Assembly: GCA_023426425.1 (NCBI GenBank) | Contig: JAFAAT010000196.1 | Coordinates: 1-16,774 of the forward strand | Direction of reading: 5' to 3' | Origin: Bacteroidota bacterium | GTDB lineage: Bacteria > Bacteroidota > Bacteroidia > Chitinophagales > Chitinophagaceae | DNA length: 16,774 bases | Shown: positions 7,116 to 14,211 of the stretch, in pieces | How the letters are laid out: each line of letters starts with the position of its first letter | How positions within the stretch are numbered: position 1 is the first letter of the stretch | The notes under the pieces: generated by a model | Told to the model about the DNA's origin: nothing | Databases searched by the model: none | What the model saw: the letters and a program-made list of their open reading frames with translations, nothing else | Program-made: the position numbers and the translations under genes

Positions 7116-9341
7116 ATGGATGCAGGTATTGCTACCTCAAAAAGGAAATTAAATCTCAAGAAGTCATTACAGGAAAACTTCGGCTTCGATAGTTTTAAGG
7201 GAGAACAGGAAAAAATAATCAAGAGTATTCTGTCAGGAAAGGACACTTTCGTCATCATGCCCACGGGCGGAGGCAAATCCCTTTGCTATCAGCTTCCGGC
7301 ACTCATGAGCGAAGGAGTTGCGCTGATTGTATCACCGCTCATAGCGTTGATGAAGAATCAGGTGGATTTGATTCGTGGTTACAGCAGTCGCGATCACATC
7401 GCCCACTTCCTCAACTCAACACTAAGCAAGGCACAGCAGAAGAAGGTTAAGTCAGACCTTCTGGATGGTCACACTAAGATGCTATACGTAGCACCTGAAA
7501 CACTGACCAAACAGGAGAACATCGACTTCTTTGCAGATATCAACATTTCATTTATTGCTGTCGACGAAGCACACTGTATTTCTGAATGGGGTCATGACTT
7601 CCGCCCTGAATATCGTAAGCTCCGCGACATGATCGACCAGATCAATCCCAAGCTGCCTATCATCGCACTCACGGCCACTGCCACTCCCAAAGTTCAGGAC
7701 GACATTGTCAAAAACCTTGAACTGAGAGATCCAAACGTCTTTATCTCTTCATTCAATCGTCCGAATCTCTACTACGAGATTGTTCCCAAGGGAAAGAACG
7801 CGACGATTATGAAGCAAATGGTGAAGTTCATCAACACCATGAAGGGCAAGAGCGGTATCATTTATACCCTCAATCGCAAGACCACAGAAGAACTGGCTCA
7901 AACACTGCAGGCTAACGGTATATCAGCCGTTGCCTACCATGCAGGCCTCGAAGCCAATCTTCGTGCTCAGCGTCAGGACCAGTTCCTCATGGAAAAAGTG
8001 GATGTCATAGTGGCTACCATTGCCTTCGGCATGGGCATAGACAAGCCAGATGTCCGCTTTGTGATCCACTGGAACATGCCCAAATCCCTGGAAAACTATT
8101 ACCAGGAAACAGGTCGTGCAGGCCGTGACGGATTGGAAGGTAAATGCATTCTCTATTACACTTACAAAGACGTTCAGAAACTGGAGCACCTGATGCGCGA
8201 TAAACCATTGAGCGAGCGCGAAATGGGTGCACAACTGATCGCAGAAACAGTTGCGTACGTAGAGAGCGGCGTATGCCGCAGAAAACTACTGCTCCACTAT
8301 TTTGGCGAGGAGCTTAAGCAGGAAAATTGCGGCAATTGCGATAACTGTCTAAACCCTAAAGAGAAGCTGGAAGTAAAGGACAGTTCAAAGATTGTGTTGG
8401 ACACGATCAACGAGCTGGACGAGCGTTTCAACATCGAGTATGTAGTGAACGTCATACTGGGTAAAGTCAACCCTCAGATCCTTACTTACAAGCATGACAA
8501 ACTCAAGTCTTTTGGTTCAGGTCTGATCATGGAGATGGAAGCCAATTTCTGGTATTCCCTGATCCGCCAGATGATGTTGGAAGGGCTAGTCAGAAAGGAC
8601 ATCGAGGAGTATGGCCTGCTGAAGATTACAGAACGCGGCAGGAAGTTCCTTAAGAAGCCGTTTTCAATCATGGTTGCACTCAACCATAACTATGAAGAAG
8701 TAGAGGGCGAGGAAGAAGAAGTAGCTGCTAACAACGGCACATCTTCAGCTGACCCGGTCCTTTTCGACATGCTAATGAATCTTCGCAAGCAGGTTGCCGA
8801 AGAAAAAAACCTCCCCCCGTTTGTCATCTTCCTTGAAAATTCTCTCGAGGACATGGCAATCAACTACCCCACATCCCTTGAAGAGCTTTCGAGGATACAG
8901 GGTGTAAGCAAGGGTAAGGCAGATAAGTTTGGCAAGAAGTTCGTGGAGCTGATTGCTAAATATGTTGAAGAGAACGAAATTGAGAAGCCTGATGATTTTG
9001 TGATGAAGAGTGTGGTTAACAAGAGCGGCATGAAGGTGTTTATCATCCAGAATATCGACAAGAAAATACCACTGGAAACCATTGCAAAAAACAAGTCACT
9101 CTCCCTTCAGGACTTGCTGTCGGAAATGGAAACCATTGTTGCCAGCGGCACGAGGTTGAATCTTGATTATACAATCGACCAGGAACTGGACGAAAATGAA
9201 CAGGAAGATATCTTTGATTACTTCCTCACCAGTGACGATGGCAACCTGGAGCATGCCTATGATGAGTTTAAGGATCGGGATGTGAGTATAGAACAGTTAC
9301 AAATGATGCGTATCAAATTCCTAAGTAAATACGCAAACTAA
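7116..9341 (+). CDS. recQ: ATP-dependent 3'-5' DNA helicase RecQ
   Basis: Unwinds DNA at recombination and repair intermediates. The 741 residues are longer than E. coli RecQ (about 610). Order: motif 0 FGFDSFKGEQ (about 22-31); Walker A MPTGGGKS (48-55); DEAH box at 150-153 in VDEAHCISEWGHDFRPEY; motif III ALTATAT; motif VI YYQETGRAGRDG (328-339); the RQC zinc site with C387, C405, C408 and C411; a winged helix; an acidic linker (EGEEEEV, about 530-536); an HRDC domain (about 545-620); and a C-terminal extension (about 640-741) resembling the helix-turn-helix extension seen in many Bacteroidota RecQ proteins. All helicase motifs and zinc cysteines are intact. A weak -7-like box TAAATTCG lies at 7019-7026, which would give a leader of about 80 bases. 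Confidence 0.97.
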   Translation: MDAGIATSKRKLNLKKSLQENFGFDSFKGEQEKIIKSILSGKDTFVIMPTGGGKSLCYQLPALMSEGVALIVSPLIALMKNQVDLIRGYSSRDHIAHFLNSTLSKAQQKKVKSDLLDGHTKMLYVAPETLTKQENIDFFADINISFIAVDEAHCISEWGHDFRPEYRKLRDMIDQINPKLPIIALTATATPKVQDDIVKNLELRDPNVFISSFNRPNLYYEIVPKGKNATIMKQMVKFINTMKGKSGIIYTLNRKTTEELAQTLQANGISAVAYHAGLEANLRAQRQDQFLMEKVDVIVATIAFGMGIDKPDVRFVIHWNMPKSLENYYQETGRAGRDGLEGKCILYYTYKDVQKLEHLMRDKPLSEREMGAQLIAETVAYVESGVCRRKLLLHYFGEELKQENCGNCDNCLNPKEKLEVKDSSKIVLDTINELDERFNIEYVVNVILGKVNPQILTYKHDKLKSFGSGLIMEMEANFWYSLIRQMMLEGLVRKDIEEYGLLKITERGRKFLKKPFSIMVALNHNYEEVEGEEEEVAANNGTSSADPVLFDMLMNLRKQVAEEKNLPPFVIFLENSLEDMAINYPTSLEELSRIQGVSKGKADKFGKKFVELIAKYVEENEIEKPDDFVMKSVVNKSGMKVFIIQNIDKKIPLETIAKNKSLSLQDLLSEMETIVASGTRLNLDYTIDQELDENEQEDIFDYFLTSDDGNLEHAYDEFKDRDVSIEQLQMMRIKFLSKYAN

Positions 9342-9360
9342 GATACTACCAGTACAAGGG

Positions 9361-9382
9361 GCCGCGGAAACGCGGCTTTCTT
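9361..9382 (+). terminator. Rho-independent terminator of recQ
   Basis: GCCGCG (9361-9366) pairs with CGCGGC (9371-9376) around a GAAA (GNRA) tetraloop, followed by TTTCTTA. The T-run lies only on the plus-strand side, so it serves recQ. It overlaps the stop codon of the convergent DUF421 gene. Confidence 0.82.
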
Positions 9383-9821
9383 ATGCCGGTATAATAGAGA
9401 TGCTCCCATCCTTCTCCAGGACTGCATACTTGATCTGATCCATTCGCTCTAATCCATGCAGGTTACGCGCAGCTTCCAGCACATCTTCCTCATCTACACG
9501 TGAAAGCTTCATCCTCTTTTCCAGTGGCTTGCCTTTCTCGACTATAATCACAGGCGATCCCTCTGTGATCTTGTCAAAGAACCTGAACTTATTTTTCAGA
9601 AACGAAAACACTACATCAGCCCCGATTAACGTCAATATCAGAATGAAAGCATTCGTCAGTGAATAATCGTCACCCACCATCGCACCCTGAGTAACTTCAC
9701 TGATAATAAGCAGCAGCACGAACTCAAACGTAGTAGTCTGTGAAAGACTCCGCTTCCCTGTAATCCGAAAGATTATCAGCAGGAATACATAAATGGCGAG
9801 ACCCCTTAGTACCGGATTCAT
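9381..9821 (-). CDS. YetF/DUF421 family membrane protein
   Basis: The 146-residue product has three membrane segments (about 4-21, 33-49 and 55-75) followed by a small cytoplasmic domain. Family hallmarks are GKRSLSQTTTFEFV (22-35) and, in the tail, RVDEEDVLEAAR (108-119) and AVLEKDGSISIIP (133-145), as in Bacillus YetF/YdfS-type proteins (PF04239 as I recall). The family's biochemical role is unsettled. The 5' neighbour ends with TGA one base before this ATG (TGATATG on the minus strand), so the two are almost certainly co-transcribed and probably translationally coupled. Its stop codon lies within the recQ terminator region, so recQ and this gene converge with 39 bases between stops. Confidence 0.9.
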   Translation of the reverse strand: MNPVLRGLAIYVFLLIIFRITGKRSLSQTTTFEFVLLLIISEVTQGAMVGDDYSLTNAFILILTLIGADVVFSFLKNKFRFFDKITEGSPVIIVEKGKPLEKRMKLSRVDEEDVLEAARNLHGLERMDQIKYAVLEKDGSISIIPA

Positions 9822-9822
9822 A

Positions 9823-10320
9823 TCATGGATATATAAAGTGACTTATGTCTGCCCTGGTGCCATTGACCAGCAGCCTCCCTGAGGCGATGCCGGCTGCTTC
9901 CGGCAGGAAGGAAAACACCACCTCCGCACGGTCTTTTGCAGTAAAGGAATACCTTATACCGGCAGCTGTGAGGATAGAATTTGCTGGTTCCGGCTGAATG
10001 CGCTCAATCCTGAGATTCTGCAAATAACTATGAGGAAGAAACACAGAAAGTGAATCACCGGGAGCGTTGCCATGTATCTCGAGCTTCATCTCACTTTCAC
10101 ATCGCACAAAGCGCTCGTAGCTGATTTCAATGTCACGATACTTCCAGATGTCTTCACTGGCAGGACCTGACCCAAAAAGCCCTGCAATGGCCAATATCAA
10201 CAAAAGAAACATCATTATCCTGCCCCAGTTCTGAACAACTACACCCCTTCGGAAGTTTTTAATATCTTCCTCAATCTCGAGGCTGGGATGGGATACCTTT
10301 TCTACTGCGGGCAAAGGCAT
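9823..10320 (-). CDS. Single-helix membrane protein encoded with the DUF421 gene, function unknown
   Basis: From the ATG at 10320 the product is 165 residues. It has a charged N-terminal part (EIEEDIKNFRRG), one membrane helix at about 35-52 (MMFLLLILAIAGLFGSG), and about 110 residues with alternating hydrophobic character that probably fold as beta strands outside the membrane. Positively charged residues before the helix predict N-in, C-out topology. The frame extends to a TTG at 10374, but the ATG is preferred because it has an A-rich upstream stretch and a more natural N-terminus. I do not recognise a named family. The stop codon lies one base before the DUF421 start, so the two products probably act together in the membrane. 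Confidence 0.8.
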   Translation of the reverse strand: MPLPAVEKVSHPSLEIEEDIKNFRRGVVVQNWGRIMMFLLLILAIAGLFGSGPASEDIWKYRDIEISYERFVRCESEMKLEIHGNAPGDSLSVFLPHSYLQNLRIERIQPEPANSILTAAGIRYSFTAKDRAEVVFSFLPEAAGIASGRLLVNGTRADISHFIYP

Positions 10321-10471
10321 AGCAGTTGTTTTCTTACCTGGCACAAGAAATAAAAACCCTGCCAGACTGTACAATAATCACACAGGAATCACTCACCGAT
10401 TTCCAGACGGCACTTACCGACCCCCTGCCACTGCCTGCCTATTAACTCTTTCTGTCCGATTCTCATGCAGC

Positions 10472-10479
10472 TAGCTTTG
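10472..10479 (+). promoter_or_regulatory. -7 box (TAGCTTTG) of the LiaF-like gene
   Basis: TAGCTTTG matches TAnnTTTG exactly. A TTTC at 10449-10452 sits 19 bases upstream as a near-match to the -33 TTTG. Predicted transcription starts near 10486, 12 bases before the ATG at 10498, which supports that start over the ATG at 10522. Confidence 0.6.
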
Positions 10480-10497
10480 ATTTAAATAATCAAGCAC

Positions 10498-11205
10498 ATG
10501 AACTCACCTCATTTTCCGCAGATGAAAGAAAAGCAGAAAACCGACCGTATCGCATTTGGCGTGCTGGTAATAGGGATCGGTCTTATACTTCTGCTGAAGA
10601 AAATGGATCTCTTGATCTATCCTGTAAAACTCTGGCCTTTGATCCTCATCGCAATTGGTGTGTACATAGGTATAAAGAATAGTTTTCGTAGAACTAGTTC
10701 CTGGGCACTAATTCTAATCGGAGTTCTCTTTCTCATCCCTCGTTTCTGGATCTATGATGTGCTTTCGGTTCACCTGGTCGCCCCGATCCTGCTTATTGCC
10801 CTGGGATTGTTCCTGATCTTTAAACCCCCACACAGACACCGGCCCACTTATGAAGCATTGTCTGACGCAGACACACTGGATATTGACGTAAGCTTTGGTG
10901 AACGCTCAACTGTCGTCACGTCCAAAAACTTCAAGGGCGGATATGTCTCCTCCAACTTCTCAGAAACAAGGATCAATCTGTTCCAGGCCGACAGTACTGA
11001 ACCAATGAGAATCACACTCAAAGTCTCCTTTGGATCTGTAGAAATATTGGTACCCGCCCACTGGGACGTGCAACTTCTGGTGGACAACAGCCTGGCAAGC
11101 GTAGAAGACAAGAGGTATATGACAGGGCAGATGGTTACAGAGACAAGATTATTGATACTCGACGGAAGCTGCTCCTTCGGCAGCATCATAGTAAAGTCTG
11201 CATAA
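10498..11205 (+). CDS. LiaF-like four-helix membrane protein (LiaI/LiaF-type N-terminus, LiaF C-terminal-like domain)
   Basis: The 235-residue protein has four membrane segments (about 18-33, 45-59, 67-81 and 91-107) of the 'hGhhLLLkkh...hWPllLIhiGhy' type seen in LiaI/LiaF and related envelope-stress proteins. A soluble domain of about 110 residues follows. It contains DIDVSFGERSTVV, two further strand segments, and LDGSCSFGSIIVK at the end, a repeated 'h-x-x-SFG' beta pattern typical of the LiaF C-terminal 'cell wall-active antibiotics response' fold. In Firmicutes LiaF restrains the LiaRS two-component system; no sensor kinase or regulator is nearby here, so that role cannot be assumed. 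It diverges from the DUF421 pair over a 177-base gap and has its own -7 box. Confidence 0.8.
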   Translation: MNSPHFPQMKEKQKTDRIAFGVLVIGIGLILLLKKMDLLIYPVKLWPLILIAIGVYIGIKNSFRRTSSWALILIGVLFLIPRFWIYDVLSVHLVAPILLIALGLFLIFKPPHRHRPTYEALSDADTLDIDVSFGERSTVVTSKNFKGGYVSSNFSETRINLFQADSTEPMRITLKVSFGSVEILVPAHWDVQLLVDNSLASVEDKRYMTGQMVTETRLLILDGSCSFGSIIVKSA

Positions 11206-11228
11206 ACACCACATCTCAAAAATTTTCT

Positions 11229-11236
11229 TAACTTTA
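11229..11236 (+). promoter_or_regulatory. Candidate -7 box of the 75-residue membrane protein
   Basis: TAACTTTA, one base from TAnnTTTG, ends 15 bases before the ATG at 11252. No clear -33 element is seen. The gene may instead be read through from the LiaF-like gene 46 bases upstream. Confidence 0.35.
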
Positions 11237-11251
11237 AACAAACGCCCTCAT

Positions 11252-11479
11252 ATGAAACAGTATCGTTGTTATCTCCGTACTATACTGCTTTCGGCACTGG
11301 CCGCCCTGGTCATTGATGCAATCATCAACTTTGAAGACTATAAGAGAGGCTGGCACGCAGGTCTGAACCAAGAAAATGTCCGGGAACATACCACTTCTAA
11401 GGATAAGATTCCAGTGGAGATTGGCAAAGTCGCCAGTATGGCTTTCCATTTTCTATCGCAAAAAGTAGCAACAATCTAG
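11252..11479 (+). CDS. Small membrane protein, 75 aa, unknown
   Basis: The product starts MKQYRCYLRTILLSALAALV, so residues about 8-27 form a single membrane segment or an uncleaved signal anchor. A short polar tail contains EDYKRGWHAGLNQENV. The 'FKxGWxxG' type of tail is something I associate with small Bacteroidota proteins of unknown role, but this is not firm. It lies 46 bases after the LiaF-like gene on the same strand and may be in its transcript. Its small size and lack of a recognisable family keep confidence moderate. The start fits a positively charged N-terminus and a TAACTTTA box upstream. Confidence 0.6.
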   Translation: MKQYRCYLRTILLSALAALVIDAIINFEDYKRGWHAGLNQENVREHTTSKDKIPVEIGKVASMAFHFLSQKVATI

Positions 11480-11598
11480 ACGGTCTGCTCATTCCCTAAC
11501 TACCGCATCAATTTACTTCGTCTGTCACTTCTGTGCGTCAGTGCACATTAGCCCCCTTTTTGTCGCAATCACCCCCGTGCTTCTCTGCGCCCGGATAA

Positions 11599-11606
11599 TA
11601 GCTTTA
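11599..11606 (+). promoter_or_regulatory. Candidate -7 box of the DinB-like gene
   Basis: TAGCTTTA, one base from TAnnTTTG, ends 16 bases before the ATG at 11623, a normal distance. A TTTTTG at 11557-11562 is too far upstream to act as its -33. Confidence 0.4.
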
Positions 11607-11622
11607 CCAAAAATTATCAATC

Positions 11623-12120
11623 ATGGAAATCAACGCAAACAGCAGCAGGATGTACTCACTCATCGTGCTCTATGATATGCAAACTACCTACTTCAGGAAC
11701 GTGCTTGAAGGAATCACCGATTCCGATGCACATAAGCGACTCGAGACGCGTGCAAACCACGTAGCCTGGTTGGCTGGAAGCCTCGTACAACAAAGATTTG
11801 AAATAGGCGAGCTACTTGGACTATCGGAGAAGTCTCAGGCTCACGCTTTGTTCGCTGCCAACAAAGGAATCCAGGATGGAGTCACCTACCCCTCGCTCGA
11901 TGTGTTTAGAAAAGACTGGGACACTATTACTCCGCTCCTTCGGGACAAATTAATGTCTGTCGATGATGCTCGATTAGATGAGGAATTCGAAATGATGCCT
12001 GAGTACAAAATGAGCCATTATGATCTCATCTGCTTTATGATCTACCGGGAAGCCAATTGTATCGGTCAGATCGCGCTCTGGCGCCGCCTGCTGGGCTATG
12101 AGCCGATGAGATACATGTAG
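11623..12120 (+). CDS. DinB-fold protein with an incomplete metal site
   Basis: The 165-residue length, helical pattern and end motif place it in the DinB/YfiT-like four-helix bundle superfamily, whose members often bind a metal through three histidines and act in thiol-dependent or stress functions. The first histidine is present (H46 in ANHVAWLAG). The last-helix motif, usually HxxxHxGQhxxhRRLLG, reads here REANCIGQIALWRRLLG: the two histidines are replaced by R142 and C146, while GQ and RRLLG are kept. The protein therefore looks like a member that has lost the standard metal site, or uses Cys146 instead. It has a candidate -7 box upstream and ends at a strong bidirectional terminator. No neighbour hints at a substrate. 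Confidence 0.82.
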   Translation: MEINANSSRMYSLIVLYDMQTTYFRNVLEGITDSDAHKRLETRANHVAWLAGSLVQQRFEIGELLGLSEKSQAHALFAANKGIQDGVTYPSLDVFRKDWDTITPLLRDKLMSVDDARLDEEFEMMPEYKMSHYDLICFMIYREANCIGQIALWRRLLGYEPMRYM

Positions 12121-12244
12121 TGCAGCTCCGGACCAGATTGTCGCTTCTGGCCATTGCAAAGTAGACATTGATCCCAAACATGCAATTCCACAAACGCATC
12201 CCATTCTTCCAGAAGCAAAAAACACGCACTCATCAATGTAAACT

Positions 12245-12287
12245 AAAAGAGGCTGTCCCAAATTTGAGACAGCCTCTTTTCTTTATT
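12245..12287. terminator. Bidirectional terminator between the DinB-like gene and ricT
   Basis: AAAAGAGGCTGTC (12245-12257) pairs perfectly with GACAGCCTCTTTT (12268-12280), 13 bp, around a 10-base centre containing the palindrome CAAATTTG. A-run and T-run flanks make it usable from both strands. I recall very similar GAGGCTGTC/GACAGCCTC terminators as common in this phylum. It overlaps the ricT stop codon by a few bases. Confidence 0.9.
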
Positions 12288-13725
12288 TCGAAGGCTGCTT
12301 AGGCCTTTGCTGGTTCCTGTTGTTTCGCTGTGGATTTCCTCCTCCACCTCCCCGGTTCCCTTGCCTGGACTGGTTTCCGCCACCTTGCTTTTGTTGCGGT
12401 TGTTGTCCCTCCTGTTTAGGTTGCTGTCCTTCAGGCTTAGGCTGCTGCCCACCCTGCTTAGGCTGTTGTCCACCTTGCTTCGGTGCCTGACCTTGTCTTT
12501 GTGGTCTTTGCTGAGAACCTCCACCCTGGGGTCGGGGTCTTCCTGGTTGTTGGTTTGCCTTCGGCTGTCCACCACGTGCACCTTGCTGTCCCTGGCCGCC
12601 ACCGCCTTTGCCCTTTCGCTTAGGTTTCTCCAGCGCCTTCAGGGAAATCTGCCCGACGTCATTCACAAAGCCCATCTCTACTTTGATACCAGCCTTTTCA
12701 GCCTTTGTCTCAAGCTCTACAGGCTGTAGCTCATCAGGCTTCTTCCCTTCCTTGTTCATTTTTAGGATCTCCTTCACCCGAACAATAGACATCGGGTACT
12801 GCTTATTGCTGTCCTTATAGCTATACCACATCAGGTTCTTGAAGATGTCCCGCTTCTGCAGGTACGCCACCCCTTGTGTAGTATGAATCTCGTCCGCATG
12901 ATCCGGGAAAACCCTCAACGCATCCATATAGGTATCCAGCTCATAGTTCAGGCAGCATTTAAGCCTGCCGCACTGCCCGGATAGCTTGGTTTGGTTGATG
13001 GATAGGTTCTGATACCGCGCAGCAGTGGTGTTCACAGACTTGAAATCCGTAAGCCAGGTTGCACAACAAAGTTCCCTTCCGCATGATCCTATACCTCCAA
13101 CCTTGCCACTTTCCTGTCGCGCACCTATCTGACGCATCTCCACTTTTACCTTAAACTCAGAAGCGTATATCTTGATCAGCTCGCGGAAGTCAACCCGACC
13201 ATCCGCCGTGTAGAAAAACGTAGCTTTCTTTCCATCCGCCTGAAGTTCTACTTCGCAGATCTTCATCTCCAGGTTCAGCTGACGTGCCACAGCCCTGCTG
13301 CGAACCATCACCTCCTGCTCCCTGTCCTTATGCTTGTAGTAGGTCGCAAGTTCTTCTTCCGAAGCCAAACGAAGCACCCGCTTCATCTGGGGGTCTTCCT
13401 TCACCCCGTGCTTTTTCATTTGCAGCTTCACCAGCTCCCCAGTCAGATTAACCATACCGATGTCGTATCCACTTACGCCTTCCACGCAAATCATCTGGCC
13501 CTTCTCCAGAATCAGTCCTGTGTTATTTCGGTAAAAATCTTTCCTGCTTCCTTTGTTAAATGATAATTCTACTATCGGATATATCTTTCCGTGATCGTAA
13601 AGGGGTAAAGCGCTTAGCCAGTCAAATACATTCATTCTGTTGCAACCACCGGTACTACACCCTCCATTGCTTTTACATCCTGCCGGTTTGCCATTAGCGC
13701 CACTCCCACAATTGCCACATCCCAT
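12283..13725 (-). CDS. ricT: PSP1-domain protein, RicT (YaaT) homologue, with Cys-rich head and low-complexity tail
   Basis: In Bacillus, RicT works with RicA and RicF as an Fe-S complex that guides RNase Y in mRNA maturation; the Bacteroidota role is inferred. Residues 1-30 are Cys-rich (C3, C6, C17, C23, C28). The core (about 40-345) holds the PSP1 domain with GSCGRELCC (213-221; C215, C220, C221) and QCGRLKCCLNYE (251-262; C252, C257, C258), as in RicT cluster-binding regions. Residues about 368-480 form a disordered tail of Lys, Arg, Gln, Gly and Pro with four PKxxGQQ-type heptads. The tail is absent from Bacillus RicT. The ATG at 13725 follows an A-rich leader and gives the intact CGNCG start. 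No ricA or ricF gene is in the window. The gene is monocistronic here, converging on the DinB-like gene. Confidence 0.92.
   Translation of the reverse strand: MGCGNCGSGANGKPAGCKSNGGCSTGGCNRMNVFDWLSALPLYDHGKIYPIVELSFNKGSRKDFYRNNTGLILEKGQMICVEGVSGYDIGMVNLTGELVKLQMKKHGVKEDPQMKRVLRLASEEELATYYKHKDREQEVMVRSRAVARQLNLEMKICEVELQADGKKATFFYTADGRVDFRELIKIYASEFKVKVEMRQIGARQESGKVGGIGSCGRELCCATWLTDFKSVNTTAARYQNLSINQTKLSGQCGRLKCCLNYELDTYMDALRVFPDHADEIHTTQGVAYLQKRDIFKNLMWYSYKDSNKQYPMSIVRVKEILKMNKEGKKPDELQPVELETKAEKAGIKVEMGFVNDVGQISLKALEKPKRKGKGGGGQGQQGARGGQPKANQQPGRPRPQGGGSQQRPQRQGQAPKQGGQQPKQGGQQPKPEGQQPKQEGQQPQQKQGGGNQSRQGNRGGGGGNPQRNNRNQQRPKQPSK
12400..12483 (-). repeat. Four 21-bp tandem repeats in the ricT tail
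   Basis: Four imperfect 21-base units at 12400-12420, 12421-12441, 12442-12462 and 12463-12483 encode heptads PKQGGQQ, PKQGGQQ, PKPEGQQ and PKQEGQQ. All keep the frame, so changes in copy number would alter tail length without a frameshift. Confidence 0.85.
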
Positions 13726-13908
13726 TTATGTTTTAGTTTATATATGATAGACAGCGTGCCCAATCTGAAATTGACCCTGATGACCTCAGTCAAAGTATTG
13801 TCAGTTCCGGACCTTTTCAATATTGTGAGCCCGCCGAATGTTGAAAAGTAATAAAATAATTCGCAAATTTAGCTGTTATTAAGCGATAATGGTCAAATAA
13901 TAAGTCGT

Positions 13909-14211
13909 ATGTATAAGTCCCTCCTGTTGTTGTGTGCTACCAAAGTGCTCACGTCATCATGCGACAAGGGCGAAAAGCAAAGCTGTAATTTCAAAGGGCA
14001 AATAAACTTCATCAACCAGGACCCCCAGGGCATTACCTATACCATCTTTATCAACGATTCCCTGTTTGCTCAAATAGGTTCCAACAAATCAGCCCTCTAC
14101 GAATTCGACACCGGCCGGTACAATATCAGAATTGATGGATTCAACGGAACTTTACGCGACAACCAACACTATATCGGTGACTGTGAAATCCATTACATCA
14201 CGCTCCCCTGA
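13909..14211 (+). CDS. Small putative lipoprotein, 100 aa, unknown
   Basis: The N-terminus (MYKSLLLLCATKVLTSSCDK) looks like a lipoprotein signal peptide with a cysteine at 18, although the hydrophobic stretch is interrupted by Lys12 and the lipobox TSSC is not canonical. The remaining 80 residues show alternating hydrophobic positions (GQINFINQDPQGITYTIFI, SALYEFDTGRYNIRIDGF), suggesting a small beta domain with two further cysteines (C26 and the Cys in IGDCEIHY). I do not recognise a family. The gene diverges from ricT and converges head-on with the MFS gene: its TGA stop touches the transporter's stop codon, forming TGATCA. Confidence 0.65.
   Translation: MYKSLLLLCATKVLTSSCDKGEKQSCNFKGQINFINQDPQGITYTIFINDSLFAQIGSNKSALYEFDTGRYNIRIDGFNGTLRDNQHYIGDCEIHYITLP

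Noticed and set aside
9209..9216. TATCTTTG box inside recQ
   Set aside because: It is within conserved coding sequence, encodes part of the RecQ C-terminal region, and has no gene start on the same strand downstream before recQ ends.
11480..11622. Possible small RNA or tRNA between the small membrane protein and DinB-like genes
   Set aside because: No cloverleaf, CCA end or terminator is seen; only a weak 5-bp hairpin (TGTGC/GCACA) and pyrimidine-rich sequence.
12400..12483. Possible CRISPR-like repeat array
   Set aside because: The 21-base units are directly adjacent with no unique spacers, are imperfect, and encode an in-frame heptad repeat.
12307..12729. 140-codon Leu-rich open frame on the plus strand opposite ricT
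   Set aside because: Its composition comes from the reverse complement of the Gln/Gly/Pro repeat tail of RicT. The apparent membrane-like sequence is an artefact.
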